From NCBI RefSeq assembly GCF_014696825.1, contig NZ_JACJQU010000020.1:41158-105157 (forward strand): DNA of 64,000 nucleotides, in the 5' to 3' direction. Positions 34,436-44,906 of this stretch are shown in pieces. A program made the translations under genes and the position numbers. The stretch comes from Anabaena sphaerica FACHB-251. GTDB lineage: Bacteria > Cyanobacteriota > Cyanobacteriia > Cyanobacteriales > Nostocaceae. Numbering within the stretch: the first letter of the stretch is position 1; every line of letters begins with the position of its first letter. The notes under the pieces were generated by a model. That model was not told where the DNA came from and made no database searches. It saw nothing but the letters and a program-made list of their open reading frames with translations.

Positions 34436-35947
34436 ATGAAGTTTACTCGTTCCTTTTTTGCCATTTTCTTATCAGTTATTTTAATTCTATTTTTCTTTAA
34501 ATCTGTTCAAGCTCAAGTAGGAAATCAGTCAGATATTACTAATAGTGATCCTCAAGAAATTGTCAATGCTAATGATCTGACTGCTACCCCTATCATTGAT
34601 CGTGAAGTCTTTGATAATAATTTTGGAACAGCACCAACCGACGAAGCCGTAGAAGAGGCTGAAGAATTTCAAGCAGTTGAATATGGAACATATCTTGGGA
34701 CTAACTTATTTGGCGAGATTAGTTCAGCAGAAGAGATTGCTGATGATCTCAGTCAGTTGGCGAAATTGACTGGTAAAAATTCCGCAGTTCTTTATGTAAC
34801 TTCCTTAAAAGATCAACTCAGCTTAATTCTCATCCCACCAAAGCCACAAGAAAAAGATTTGTTAAATAATACCAAAGGCTTGAAAGATAAGTCTTTGCTT
34901 CTATCACAAGAAACTCCAGTAAAAGTTGGTGAAATTGTTCGTAAATTTGTCGTAGATGCTAATAATAGCAATATCCAAAAAATTGCTCAAGAGTTTCGCT
35001 CTAAAGTTACTAATGTACGAGACAAAAATTACTTTAGTTCTGCCCAAAAACTCTATGAATGGATAATTAAACCCATAGAGCCAGCCCTACAAGCTAATAA
35101 AATTGATTCTGTCATATTTTCGCTGGATAGCGGTTTACGAGCTATTCCCGTAGCCGCTTTATATGATGGAAATCAGTTTTTGATTGAAAAATATAGTGTT
35201 GGGATTATCCCCAGTTTTAGTCTTACAGATACCCGTTATATTCCTATAGTTAAATCTGATATCTTGGCAATGGGGATATCAAAAAGCACAGAAGGACAAG
35301 ACCCTTTACCATCTGTACCTCTAGAAATAAACACGGTGAGTAAAGAACTTTGGCGCAGTCAAGGTCAGACATTATTAGACCAAGAATCTACACTAGAGAA
35401 TCTTAAATCTCTCAGTCGCAAAAAGCACTTTGGAATTCTGCACTTAGCCACTCATGGGGATTTTAGATCTGGAAAAATTAGTAACTCTTACATTCAATTT
35501 TGGAATAGAAAAATTCACATAGATCAGTTGAGAAATTTATCTCAGGAATTAGGTTGGAGTAAAGAACCTAAAGTAGAAATGTTAGTTTTGAGTGCTTGTA
35601 AAACTGCTGTGGGCAGCCAGGAGGCAGAATTAGGATTTTCTGGTTTAGCAGTGCAAGCAGGGGTGAAATCAGTTTTAGGTAGTCTGTGGTATGTGAGTGA
35701 TCAAGGTACTCTGGCACTGATGACAAAATTTTACGATCAATTAAAAATTAACTCCTTGCGATCTGAATCTCTCAGACAGGCTCAGTTAGCAATGCTGAAA
35801 GGACAAGTACGTGTAACAGATAAAGAATTATATCTATCGCCAGAAAAGTCTATTGCTCTACCTCCAGAACTGGTTAATTTAGGTAAGATCAACTTAACCC
35901 ATCCATACTATTGGTCTGCTTTTACAATGATTGGTAACTGGAATTAA
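34436..35947 (+). CDS. Exported CHAT-domain (caspase-like) protein
   Basis: This 503-residue protein starts with a signal peptide (SFFAIFLSVILILFF then SVQAQ, cleavage near 26), so it is exported. The C-terminal CHAT domain (about 200-500) has the catalytic His340 in LHLATHGDF and Cys388 in VLSACKTAVG, plus the conserved ERF-like HPYYWSAFTMIGNW ending and GLAVQAGVKSVLGSLW. CHAT proteases are relatives of caspases and separase; some act in conflict systems, many in cyanobacteria are of unknown role. Here no TPR repeats are present. Its partner is the barrel-like protein upstream, a plausible substrate or anchor; that is inference. Confidence 0.88.
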   Translation: MKFTRSFFAIFLSVILILFFFKSVQAQVGNQSDITNSDPQEIVNANDLTATPIIDREVFDNNFGTAPTDEAVEEAEEFQAVEYGTYLGTNLFGEISSAEEIADDLSQLAKLTGKNSAVLYVTSLKDQLSLILIPPKPQEKDLLNNTKGLKDKSLLLSQETPVKVGEIVRKFVVDANNSNIQKIAQEFRSKVTNVRDKNYFSSAQKLYEWIIKPIEPALQANKIDSVIFSLDSGLRAIPVAALYDGNQFLIEKYSVGIIPSFSLTDTRYIPIVKSDILAMGISKSTEGQDPLPSVPLEINTVSKELWRSQGQTLLDQESTLENLKSLSRKKHFGILHLATHGDFRSGKISNSYIQFWNRKIHIDQLRNLSQELGWSKEPKVEMLVLSACKTAVGSQEAELGFSGLAVQAGVKSVLGSLWYVSDQGTLALMTKFYDQLKINSLRSESLRQAQLAMLKGQVRVTDKELYLSPEKSIALPPELVNLGKINLTHPYYWSAFTMIGNWN

Positions 35948-36008
35948 CAGTTGTGAGTTGAAGAAGGCAAAAGGCAAAAGATTAATTTCCCTATTCCCTG
36001 TAAAATGA

Positions 36009-39000
36009 ATGTCTTGGAAATGGTGCTTGAGAATTATTATCGTGTTCCTGGGGCTGTTGCTAATCTTCGATCTAGCTTCCCATCTAGGGGCAGAGATTTT
36101 TTGGTTTCAGGAAGTTGGCTACTTACAACCATTTTTGCTACGGTTAATCACTCAAGGTTTTTTATGGGTGGGTGTTGTCAGCGTCAGTCTTACCTATTTC
36201 CTGGTAAATATAGGTTTAGCAAAACGTTGGAAATATCCTCAGTCTCTGATCAGTGAACTAGCAAGAACTGAAAAAACAACCCTGAGTAGGGAACTAACAA
36301 GTTTTCTTAATCCCCAGTATGGCCACGTCTATAAACCTCCTCTAATTGAGACAGAAAACAGACAAATTAAATTATTCTGGTTGTTACCGCTAACATTAGG
36401 CTTAAGTTTGTTGGTGGGATTAATATTAACGCATTATGGACAAGTTGCTGTAAGTTACTGGAATGGAGAAGTTAATCAGGTTAGTTCACCCTTTAGCATC
36501 TTATTTAGACCACAGATAGTTTGGAACTTGAGTATCAGGATGATTTCTCAAGTATGGGATTTTGGCGTGGCTATTGTAGTGGCGATACCTTTGGTCAGCT
36601 TCGCTATCGCTCTTCTAATATATTCTCAATTTTTCCTAAGAGCGATCGCACTTGTTTTTAGTCTCGGTTTTGGGTGGATACTATCTCAACAATGGCAGAA
36701 GATATTGTTATATTTGCACTCCACCCCCTTCAACACTACAGAACCTTTATTTGGCAAAGATATCAGTTTTTATATTTTTTCCCTCCCTGTTTGGGAACTG
36801 TTGGCTTTTTGGCTGGTTGGATTATGTTTATATGGCTTTATTGCCGTCACTCTCACCTATCTTTTATCAGGAGATAGCCTGAGTCAAGGCATTTTTCCGG
36901 GTTTTTCTCCAGCACAGAAACGTCATTTATTCGGCTTAGGTGGCTGTTTGATGTTGGTCGTAGCCTTCAGTTTTTGGTTAAGTCGTTATGAACTTGTTTA
37001 TTCTGCTCGTGGCGTAAGTTTTGGCGCTAGTTTCACTGATGTCAAGGTACAGATGCCAGCTGATACCATGTTATGTGTTTTAGGTGTAGCGATCGCATTT
37101 TACTTATTATGGCAAACTTTATTTTGGAAACCTAAATCTCAACATCATCGCTGGGCAATCTATAGTTTATATATTTATATAAGTTTAATAATTGCAGGCG
37201 ATTTTCTTGTACCTGCTGTTGTCCAATCTTTAATAGTTCAACCCAATGAATTGCAGCGAGAGCAACCTTACATCCAGCGTACTATTGCCTTAACTCGGCA
37301 AGCATTTGATTTAGAAGCAATTGATTCTCAAACCTTTAATCCCCAGGGAAAATTAACCCAAGCTGATCTTAAAGCCAATGATCTGACAATTAGAAATATT
37401 CGTCTTTGGGATCAAGAACCACTATTAAAAACTAACCGCCAATTACAACAAATTCGTCCTTATTATCAGTTTCCTGATGCCGATATTGATCGCTACACAA
37501 TCAAAACTGAACCAAACCAACAAACAACTGCATCAACCGAAAAACGTCAGGTACTAATTGCAGCCAGGGAATTAGACTACAATTCTGTTCCCCAACAAGC
37601 TAAAACATGGGTAAACCGCAATTTAGTTTACACCCACGGTTATGGCTTTACCATGAGTCCTGTAAATACTGTTGCTCCTGGTGGTTTACCAGAATATTTT
37701 GTTAAAGATATTAGTGGTAATGATAGTGCGCTAACTACCTCTAGTGAAGCTATTCGTGAAAGTATTCCTATTGGTAAACCGCGAATTTATTATGGAGAAA
37801 TTAGCAATACTCATGTCATGACTGGCACGAAAGTTAGAGAATTAGATTATCCCAGTGGTAGCGATAATGTTTACACCAGTTATGAAGGCGTGGGTGGAAT
37901 TAGAATTGGTTCTCTGGGAAAAAGATGGCTATTTGCTACATATTTAAAAGACTGGCAAATGATATTTACAAGAAATTTTAAGCCAGAGACAAAAGTATTA
38001 TTCCGGCGAAATATCAACCAACGGATTCGTGCGATCGCACCTTTTTTGAAATTTGATAGCGAGCCTTATTTAGTAGCCGCTGATGCCAATCCTGACAACA
38101 AAAATCAACAATTCCCAGGAACAAAGAATTATCTTTACTGGATTATAGATGCTTATACAACAAGCGATCGCTATCCCTATTCTGATCAAAATGGCGATGG
38201 TATCAACTATATCCGTAATTCCGTTAAAGTCGTCATTGATGCTTACAACGGCACAGTCAGATTTTACATTTCTGAACCCAAAGATCCTCTAATTATTGCC
38301 TGGTCAAAAATCTTCCCGCAAATGTTCCAACCGTTGGCAAATATGCCTGTTAATCTCCGCAGTCATATCCGCTATCCGGTGGACTTTTTCAAAATTCAAT
38401 CAGAACGGTTAATGATTTATCATATCACTAACCCCCAAGTATTTTACAACCGGGAAGACCAATGGCAAATTCCCAATGAAATCTATGGAACTCAAACCCG
38501 TCCTATTGAACCTTACTATTTAACTACTAGTCTTCCTAATGTAGATTTTGAAGAATTTATTTTACTGCTTCCCTACACACCAAAAGAAAGAACAAATTTA
38601 ATTGCTTGGTTAGCAGCACGTTCAGATGGGGAAAACTACGGTAAATTGCTACTTTATAATTTTCCTAAAGAACGGTTGATTTATGGACCAGAACAAATCG
38701 AAGCGAGAATTAACCAAGATCCGGTAATTTCTCAACAAATTTCTTTATGGAATCGTCAAGGTTCGAGAGCAATTCAAGGTAATCTTTTAATTGTTCCTAT
38801 TGAACAATCTTTGTTATATGTTGAGCCAATTTATTTAGAAGCAACTCAGAATAGTTTACCAACTTTGGTCAGGGTGGTTGTTGCTTATGAAAATCGCATT
38901 GTGATGGCGCAGACTTTAGAACAAGCCTTGCAGGCAATTTTTCAACCAGAAGAAACACCAGCACCGCCAATTATTCGTCCTGTGGAAGAAGAAGGAATAC

Positions 39001-39011
39001 CACCGGGTTAA
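36009..39011 (+). CDS. UPF0182 family membrane protein
   Basis: This 1000-residue protein has about seven membrane helices in the first 390 residues, starting near [19 protein letters not shown] long soluble domain of about 600 residues follows, with [17 protein letters not shown] and [20 protein letters not shown], the best conserved part of this family. Function unknown. The ATG at 36009 (MSWKW) is used; an overlapping ATG 4 bases earlier is in another frame. It follows the CHAT gene by 61 bases on the same strand, though UPF0182 genes occur in other contexts too. Confidence 0.93.
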   Translation: MSWKWCLRIIIVFLGLLLIFDLASHLGAEIFWFQEVGYLQPFLLRLITQGFLWVGVVSVSLTYFLVNIGLAKRWKYPQSLISELARTEKTTLSRELTSFLNPQYGHVYKPPLIETENRQIKLFWLLPLTLGLSLLVGLILTHYGQVAVSYWNGEVNQVSSPFSILFRPQIVWNLSIRMISQVWDFGVAIVVAIPLVSFAIALLIYSQFFLRAIALVFSLGFGWILSQQWQKILLYLHSTPFNTTEPLFGKDISFYIFSLPVWELLAFWLVGLCLYGFIAVTLTYLLSGDSLSQGIFPGFSPAQKRHLFGLGGCLMLVVAFSFWLSRYELVYSARGVSFGASFTDVKVQMPADTMLCVLGVAIAFYLLWQTLFWKPKSQHHRWAIYSLYIYISLIIAGDFLVPAVVQSLIVQPNELQREQPYIQRTIALTRQAFDLEAIDSQTFNPQGKLTQADLKANDLTIRNIRLWDQEPLLKTNRQLQQIRPYYQFPDADIDRYTIKTEPNQQTTASTEKRQVLIAARELDYNSVPQQAKTWVNRNLVYTHGYGFTMSPVNTVAPGGLPEYFVKDISGNDSALTTSSEAIRESIPIGKPRIYYGEISNTHVMTGTKVRELDYPSGSDNVYTSYEGVGGIRIGSLGKRWLFATYLKDWQMIFTRNFKPETKVLFRRNINQRIRAIAPFLKFDSEPYLVAADANPDNKNQQFPGTKNYLYWIIDAYTTSDRYPYSDQNGDGINYIRNSVKVVIDAYNGTVRFYISEPKDPLIIAWSKIFPQMFQPLANMPVNLRSHIRYPVDFFKIQSERLMIYHITNPQVFYNREDQWQIPNEIYGTQTRPIEPYYLTTSLPNVDFEEFILLLPYTPKERTNLIAWLAARSDGENYGKLLLYNFPKERLIYGPEQIEARINQDPVISQQISLWNRQGSRAIQGNLLIVPIEQSLLYVEPIYLEATQNSLPTLVRVVVAYENRIVMAQTLEQALQAIFQPEETPAPPIIRPVEEEGIPPG

Positions 39012-39222
39012 AATTACTCCCTTCTCACTAGAATAATACCGATTGAATGAACCACGAAGACACGAAGGACACGAAGGAAGGAAGAAGAGGAGAAGATAGG
39101 TAATCTTAGACCGGGAAGGGAGTAGTCGTAATTTGTAATTCATTCTGTCCTGGAAATAAGTTAGTATATAACGTATATGAGAAATAGTCTCTCAATTACA
39201 GCTATAAACAAAATCAGTAAAT
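39012..39222. other. Intergenic region upstream of the AAA/DUF4435 pair
   Basis: A repeat of the ACCACGAAGACACGAAGG type lies near 39048-39080. AT-rich sequence follows that should hold the promoter of the pair; a -10-like TATAAC lies near 39167. Confidence 0.45.
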
Positions 39223-40512
39223 ATGTTGTTAAGTGAACACCTTAATTCTAGTAATTTAAAGTCGTTTTCTATCAACGGCTTATTCGGCTATAAGAATCTG
39301 AAAATACCTTTTGATAAAGAAGCTGTTATTCTCATTGCTGAGAATGGCTCTGGTAAAACCACTATTTTGAATGCTCTTTACTATGCAATTTCTTGTAAAT
39401 TTAGCAGATTAATAACTATAGATTTTGAATCAATAGTTCTTGAATTTGTATCTGGAGTCAGTGTTGAAATTAAAAAAAGTGATTTAATTTCTGAAAGAAG
39501 TAACAAAGCTTCAAGTAAAAAGCTTAAATATCAACCAGCAAAGGGGACAATAAATATCATAAATAATATTACTGAGCATACTCTGGATATTTATGTTAAT
39601 AAACAACTAGAATCATATAGTATTATCAAAGGTCTAATTGATTTAGACGCAGAAATAATTAAACAAGAAATCATAACCCCTATTCATAAAAACTTGACTG
39701 AATCAATATTGTATTTTCCTACTTACAGAAGGATTGAAGAAGAACTAAAAAATTTAGGTCATGAAGAATTAGATTTTGGTAAAGAGGATGATCGATTAAT
39801 TCAATTTGGAATGAATGATGTCATTACCAAATTTGATGAGATTGAAAAAAATATCAAAGATGCAACTTTAGAGTTATTACCAAAAGTAAATGGTGAAATG
39901 TTAACTCAGTTTGTTGAAGTTACTACACCAACTCAAGAAATGAGGGATAGTATCCAACCTGAAACTTTAAATATAGTATTAAGTAGAATAGGAGATAACA
40001 TACCTGAAAATGATAAAAACAAAATAGAAGAACTGGTTAATTCAGGAAAAATAAAATCTCCTCAATATGATCAACTCGTTTATTATCTATCTAAACTGCT
40101 TGGCTTATATGAACCACAAAAAGAAAAAGATAATTCTATCAAAAAGTTTGCTGAAGTCTGTAATAAATATTTACACAAAAAGCGAATTATCTATGATGAA
40201 ACAAGTGTAAAAATTTCTATAGTGCAAGAAAGAAATAATCAACCAATAGATATTAGGAATTTATCTTCTGGCGAAAAACAGATTATCTCCTTGTTTTCTA
40301 AAATTTATCTTGACTCAGATGATGAATACATAATTTTGTTTGATGAACCTGAGCTTTCTCTTTCTCTAGAATGGCAAAGATTCTTACTTCCTGATATTTT
40401 GAAATCTGGTAAATGTAAACTGCTTTTAGCGGTTACACATTCACCATTTATTTTTGATAATGAGTTAGATGTAAATGCAATAGATTTAGATAATTTTGTA
40501 ATAGAAAAATAG
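39223..40512 (+). CDS. AAA/ABC-type ATPase, AriA-like (PARIS-type defence)
   Basis: This 429-residue ATPase belongs to the OLD/AAA_15/RecF-like group. Walker A is IAENGSGKTT (about residues 38-47), the ABC signature LSSGEKQI is at about 347-354, Walker B YIILFDEPELSL is at about 368-379, and the switch His is in AVTHSPFIFD (about 406). The middle region is helical, as in SMC-like hinge insertions. The DUF4435 gene begins at the base after the stop codon. An ATPase of this kind next to DUF4435 matches PARIS, where AriA holds the AriB effector until a phage anti-restriction protein is sensed. The base composition is strikingly AT-rich. OLD-type or other AAA pairs are possible alternatives. Confidence 0.8.
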   Translation: MLLSEHLNSSNLKSFSINGLFGYKNLKIPFDKEAVILIAENGSGKTTILNALYYAISCKFSRLITIDFESIVLEFVSGVSVEIKKSDLISERSNKASSKKLKYQPAKGTINIINNITEHTLDIYVNKQLESYSIIKGLIDLDAEIIKQEIITPIHKNLTESILYFPTYRRIEEELKNLGHEELDFGKEDDRLIQFGMNDVITKFDEIEKNIKDATLELLPKVNGEMLTQFVEVTTPTQEMRDSIQPETLNIVLSRIGDNIPENDKNKIEELVNSGKIKSPQYDQLVYYLSKLLGLYEPQKEKDNSIKKFAEVCNKYLHKKRIIYDETSVKISIVQERNNQPIDIRNLSSGEKQIISLFSKIYLDSDDEYIILFDEPELSLSLEWQRFLLPDILKSGKCKLLLAVTHSPFIFDNELDVNAIDLDNFVIEK

Positions 40513-41421
40513 ATGTCAGTAGATAAACTTAGAGAGGCTCGGCGTACTCCAGCATCAGTATTTATGCAATTTACCCGACAATACAAAGAATATGAATCTG
40601 CTTTGTATTGCTTTTTTGAAGGTGAAGACGATAAGTATTATGGAATTAGAATAGATAATATAGCTAGACCTACAAAAGATATTTATGCTAATTGTGGTGG
40701 GAAAGAAGGAGTTTTAGGTGTTTATAAGTTAATCAATAATAATGAAAGTTATTCTAAGGTTAGAGCAGCATATTTTATAGATAGAGATTTTGATGAATCA
40801 ATAAAAAATACACAAATAACGGGAGTCTATGAAACTTCATGTTACTCAATAGAAAATTTCTATACATCCATTAATAGTTTTTGCAAAATTCTCAGAACTG
40901 AATTTAAGCTTGCTGAATCGGAAGATGATTTTAATAACTGTAAAAACCTTTATACACAACTCCAAAAAGAATTTCATGATGCAGTTGAACTATTAAATAT
41001 TTGGATAGCTTGTCAACGAGAAAAACAAGCAAAGCTGAATTTAGCAGGATTTAATATCTCAGATTTCGTAGTAATAGATTTAGATAATATAAAAATAAAT
41101 TACACAATTGATACATTGTATACTAGATTTCCCAAAGCAATTGCTGTTACTCAAGAAGAAATAGACTTAAAGAAAAGTGACCTATGTTCACAAGAACGTC
41201 AAAAAAGTTTTCGAGGTAAATTTGAGATTGGTTTTTTGTGTAAATTTATTCAAAAACTAATTGAAGAAGCAAATAAAGGGAATCCCAAGTATTTTACTAA
41301 AAGAATAAGTATTACCTTAAATGTGAATCCAAAAACCATAATTTCTGATTTGTCCCAATATGCTGATACACCAGATTGTCTAGTAGATTATTTAGAATCT
41401 TTTAGAACTTCTGTGAATTAA
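40513..41421 (+). CDS. DUF4435 (TOPRIM-like) protein, AriB-like (PARIS-type defence)
   Basis: This 302-residue protein carries DUF4435, a TOPRIM-related nuclease fold. The acidic residue is Glu36 in CFFEGEDDKYYG. The DxD motif Asp90-Arg-Asp92 is in AAYFIDRDFDE, followed by the conserved CYSIENFY at about 110-117. All metal-ligand positions are therefore intact. In PARIS, AriB is released from AriA and cuts a host tRNA (reported for tRNA-Lys), stopping phage growth by abortive infection. The gene starts directly after the ATPase stop, so translation is coupled. Function here is inferred from gene pair and motifs only. Confidence 0.8.
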   Translation: MSVDKLREARRTPASVFMQFTRQYKEYESALYCFFEGEDDKYYGIRIDNIARPTKDIYANCGGKEGVLGVYKLINNNESYSKVRAAYFIDRDFDESIKNTQITGVYETSCYSIENFYTSINSFCKILRTEFKLAESEDDFNNCKNLYTQLQKEFHDAVELLNIWIACQREKQAKLNLAGFNISDFVVIDLDNIKINYTIDTLYTRFPKAIAVTQEEIDLKKSDLCSQERQKSFRGKFEIGFLCKFIQKLIEEANKGNPKYFTKRISITLNVNPKTIISDLSQYADTPDCLVDYLESFRTSVN

Positions 41422-41505
41422 AATTATCATCATACTTTGCGCGAAACCTTCATCTGTAGTATTTTATTATTTGTAATTAACAAAACACTCTTAGGAAAAT
41501 TAACC

Positions 41506-41829
41506 ATGCTATATCACCTAGATTTTCACGTCGAATACCCCGACAACATGACCCAGCAAGAACTATTTACAATTTGGAATGAAGAAGCAGATGCAGCACT
41601 ACAAGCAAAGCAAGCAGGAATTGTTGTAGATTTGTGGAAATGTGTGGGAACTCGTCGAGTAATTGCAATTGTGGATGTTCCCACACCTGATACCCTTGAC
41701 CAAATTCTCTTGGATTTACCCATTATGAAAAAAATGGGTCAAAATGTGCAAGTAGAAGTAACTCCCCTGAGAAGATATGAAGACTTTGCAGCGGATGTGA
41801 AATCTCGGTTAGAGAAAAAAGAAAAATAA
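41506..41829 (+). CDS. Muconolactone isomerase-like small protein
   Basis: This 107-residue protein starts MLYHLDFHVEYPDNM, with AGGAA at 41493-41497; a longer frame begins 69 bases earlier but lacks family character. It has the ferredoxin-like fold of muconolactone isomerase (PF02426): residues QQELFTIWNEEADAALQAKQAG then GTRRVIAIVDVPTPDTLDQIL and LPIMKKMGQNVQVEVTPLRRYEDF. In cyanobacteria the aromatic-degradation pathway is absent around it, so the biochemical role is unknown. Confidence 0.78.
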   Translation: MLYHLDFHVEYPDNMTQQELFTIWNEEADAALQAKQAGIVVDLWKCVGTRRVIAIVDVPTPDTLDQILLDLPIMKKMGQNVQVEVTPLRRYEDFAADVKSRLEKKEK

Positions 41830-41877
41830 ACAAAAATTAGGAAATGATTGGTGAGATGATAACAGCAACTTCATTAT

Positions 41878-42303
41878 TTAATACTGGCTGGGAAAAATGA
41901 GGATATCTATCATCTCACCAACAGCCAAACCTGAAACAGCAACTAATGTTAAAATCCAAAAAGAATCTGTTTTGCTGAAGCCAGAAAACCGCATTTCTAA
42001 ATCAGCTAACAGCGTAGTTGTTAACGGGATCAGAAATATGGTGAATAAGATTGACCAAATTGCTAGTAAAGCGATTGATGCACTTAAAACTAAGACCACA
42101 ACTAAGGTTTTAGAACCAAAAACTAAAAAACTTTCTAGCCAACTGTTACTTTTTCTGACTATAGCTATAGCGATCGCCGCCACAAAAGCCCCCACTAACC
42201 AAGCAATCTCATGAGCAGCAAGATACCATCCTAGAAGATTGTAAGCCAGCCAAAGTAATGCTAATGCACTTACAGGAATCCTGTCGAAAAATAGCAAGTT
42301 CAT
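41878..42303 (-). CDS. Small four-helix membrane protein, unknown function
   Basis: A 141-residue protein with four predicted helices: ALALLWLAYNLLGWYLAA, WLVGAFVAAIAIAIV, TLVVVLVLSASIALLAIWS extending into a fourth, and FWILTLVAVSGLAVGEMI. It has no catalytic motif and no recognised family. It lies convergent to the muconolactone isomerase-like gene. Confidence 0.6.
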   Translation of the reverse strand: MNLLFFDRIPVSALALLWLAYNLLGWYLAAHEIAWLVGAFVAAIAIAIVRKSNSWLESFLVFGSKTLVVVLVLSASIALLAIWSILFTIFLIPLTTTLLADLEMRFSGFSKTDSFWILTLVAVSGLAVGEMIDILIFPSQY

Positions 42304-42611
42304 ATTTCCCGATCCTATAATTATTTTATCATCAATTTAATTGATAAAAAGATTATTTGTATACTTCAAATAGACAATTCTTGACATTATTCCTCTATCT
42401 TTAGAACTATTTTAACACTATGTCACCACGGCTTCATTAATTTGTATTCTTTCTATTTCTTCCTTTAGATATACATTCAGAGATTAGCAAGCAAACCTAT
42501 CGACAGAGATAGCTAAACTTTTATTTTGTTAAACCTATAATTAAAAGCTGTAAGTAATCAAATTTTCACAAATTGCTGAGATAAGCATATTATATAGAGA
42601 AGGTAAATAAT
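42304..42611. other. AT-rich divergent intergenic region
   Basis: Nothing recognisable beyond AT-rich sequence that must carry the promoters of both flanking genes. GAGAAGG at 42597-42603 is a likely ribosome-binding site for the gene at 42612. Confidence 0.4.
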
Positions 42612-43010
42612 ATGTATGTTGCCAAAATATTACCGAATAAGCTAGATAAGGTAGCGAGCAATAAGACCTTGAATCGTTTAACGCAAATTGAAAGTAAACA
42701 AGAATACGCGCAACAGGAAGGATTAAATATTTCCGATTTAGCCATAGCTTTAAGTCCACTCAGCTTTGTCTTTATTTGGGCGATTTTTTTGTTTATTGTG
42801 CAAAAAATTCGTTCTCGTGCAGACAATAAAATAGCTTTTAGTATCAATAGTTTACATCAAGTCCCCTGTAAAAACTGTAAATTTTTCTCCAATAACCATT
42901 ATCTCAAGTGTGCTGTAAAGCCCGATACAGTTCTCACGGAAGAATCAATAAATTGTTCTGAATACTGCCCCAAGAAAGGTAGATTTCCATTAAATAAATT
43001 CTTTAGCTAA
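42612..43010 (+). CDS. Small membrane protein with Cys-rich C-terminus
   Basis: A 132-residue protein with a polar N-terminus, one membrane helix (LAIALSPLSFVFIWAIFLFIV, two adjoining segments at about 43-64), and a C-terminal domain with six Cys: PCKNCKFF, LKCAVKP, SINCSEYCPKKGR. The CxxC-x(10)-C-x(n)-C-x3-C spacing suggests a metal or disulfide site. I have seen this Cys arrangement in cyanobacterial proteins of unknown function. No neighbours clarify its role. Confidence 0.65.
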   Translation: MYVAKILPNKLDKVASNKTLNRLTQIESKQEYAQQEGLNISDLAIALSPLSFVFIWAIFLFIVQKIRSRADNKIAFSINSLHQVPCKNCKFFSNNHYLKCAVKPDTVLTEESINCSEYCPKKGRFPLNKFFS

Positions 43011-43137
43011 CAAGTTGGAACTATTTCTTAGTACAGCACGGCGTAAATAAACCAACCATTCAAAATCTCTGAAAAGCTGAAGCTGCATTAGTTCTGACTT
43101 TTGACTTTTGACTTCCGCGAAGCGGTACTAGTCCCTT

Positions 43138-44709
43138 TTAGCCATTCATCTGCTTGCCATCTACTAAAACATTTTGCAACATAGGCGCAATTTCTTTATT
43201 TAAACGACCAGACCGCACAAATTCAGCATAAGTATCTGCTTCAATTGCCAGTAATTCTCCGCGAAATTGTTCAGCAGAAAAGTCGCGGAGATTGGGATAT
43301 TCAGCTTGTAATTTATCAATTTCCCCTTGTAAATCATCAATTTCACCTTTAATCAATGTCTCTTGATAACGGTAAAATTCTGTATCAATTCCCGGTCTTT
43401 GATCTGCTTGGAGATGTTGCAGAACGCGATTTAAAGCCACATTACGAGCAACAAATTCTAAATATTGCTCACGTAAGCCAGCATCACCCAACAAATTCAA
43501 CTTTTGTAATAAAGGTTTGATAGTTAATCCTTGTGCCAGTAAAGTAAACAAAACTACGCCAAATACAGTAGCAATGATTTTGTCTCGTTCTGGCAGAATT
43601 GTCGGTACACTTAAAGCCAAGGCAATAGAGACAGAACCGCGCAAACCACCCCACCAAAGTATACTTTGTTCAGGTGCAGAGATTTCTGATTTAGTGATGG
43701 CAGTGCTAACTTGACTGAGAATGTAAATAGCCAATGCCCGCATCACAATCATAGCTATAATTGTGACCAAAATGATTTGCAGATTTTCGCCCAAACTAGC
43801 AAAGCGAATTTGATCACCAATCAACAGAAAGACAATTGAGTTAACAAAGAAAGCCAGAAATTCCCAAAACTCGGAAACAATAATCCGAGTCCGGGGATTC
43901 ATACCGATACGAGAGCCAAAGTTACCTAAAATCAAGCCTGTGGTGACAACTCCAATCACCCCAGAACCGCCCAAGTCTTCAATAATTAAGTAAGTACCAT
44001 AAGCGGAAACTAAAGTTAAAGACTGTTCAACCATTGGTAAATCGAAGCGTTGGGTAAGGTAGGAAATACCAAAACCTATTAAACTACCGACTGCTAAACC
44101 AATACCGACTACTGTACAAAATTCAATTAAAATTGGTTGAAATCCTAATTCCGCATTTCCCAGAGGCAGGGCTACCAAAAAACCAAAAGCCACCACCGCC
44201 ATGCCATCATTAAATAAGCTTTCCCCTTCCATGAGGGTAACAAGACGCTTACCTACTCCTAGTTCTCGAAATAATGCAGTCACAGAAACAGGATCAGTAG
44301 CAGATAGACTAGCACCAATTAGTAAAGCAGTAGTGAGAGAAAGTCCAGCCAGTTGGTTAAGTCCAATAGCTACACCAAGAATAGAAATTACTACCCCGAA
44401 TACTGCATATAAACAAATTGGTAGAAAATCCTTTTTTAATTCTTTCCAATGCAAATTCCAAGCGGCTTCAAATAACAGTGGTGGTAGGAAAATTAACAAA
44501 ATTAAGCCAGGGGAAAGAGTCACCAGACGGACATCAGCGATCGCTAACCCTAACCCAACAATTACTAATAGTAAGGTATAAGGTATTTGACGAAACCAAC
44601 TAAATATTTGCGGTAGGGTAGCCACAGCCAATGATACTGAAAGCACCAACAGAAACTGCTTGAGATTGGTTGCAATCAAATGCTCACCCATTTGTGATTC
44701 AATCATCAT
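43138..44709 (-). CDS. Na+/H+ antiporter, CPA1 family
   Basis: This 523-residue protein has about 12 membrane helices (residues 15-415) and a cytoplasmic C-terminus of about 110 residues with coiled-coil character. The CPA1 motifs are LIFLPPLLFEAAWN, GASLSATDPVSVTALFRELGV, and EGESLFNDGMAVVAFG, where the ND pair binds the ion. WWGGLRGSVSIALALSVP is the late conserved helix. It would expel Na+ in exchange for protons at the cytoplasmic membrane. Cyanobacteria carry several NhaS types; the exact one is not assigned. Confidence 0.92.
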   Translation of the reverse strand: MMIESQMGEHLIATNLKQFLLVLSVSLAVATLPQIFSWFRQIPYTLLLVIVGLGLAIADVRLVTLSPGLILLIFLPPLLFEAAWNLHWKELKKDFLPICLYAVFGVVISILGVAIGLNQLAGLSLTTALLIGASLSATDPVSVTALFRELGVGKRLVTLMEGESLFNDGMAVVAFGFLVALPLGNAELGFQPILIEFCTVVGIGLAVGSLIGFGISYLTQRFDLPMVEQSLTLVSAYGTYLIIEDLGGSGVIGVVTTGLILGNFGSRIGMNPRTRIIVSEFWEFLAFFVNSIVFLLIGDQIRFASLGENLQIILVTIIAMIVMRALAIYILSQVSTAITKSEISAPEQSILWWGGLRGSVSIALALSVPTILPERDKIIATVFGVVLFTLLAQGLTIKPLLQKLNLLGDAGLREQYLEFVARNVALNRVLQHLQADQRPGIDTEFYRYQETLIKGEIDDLQGEIDKLQAEYPNLRDFSAEQFRGELLAIEADTYAEFVRSGRLNKEIAPMLQNVLVDGKQMNG

Positions 44710-44906
44710 AGAAAATACGGTAAAAGTTTGAACTCAGTTTAATTTAACAAAATCTATAGCATTCATTGTGACTCCAGATGCTTAACAATACGCTCGCTTT
44801 TTTTGTTTTTTCTTTTCAATCTATAGTTTCATTTCTCCGTTGTCACACAAATGAGTAGATTTGACTATATATGACTATATTTTTGTTATTTAAACTAAAT
44901 ACTCTA

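Noticed and set aside
41437..41505. 23-codon extension of the muconolactone isomerase-like protein as a signal peptide
   Set aside because: It is hydrophobic, but ends without a cleavage motif, and the ATG at 41506 has a good ribosome-binding site and the family start.
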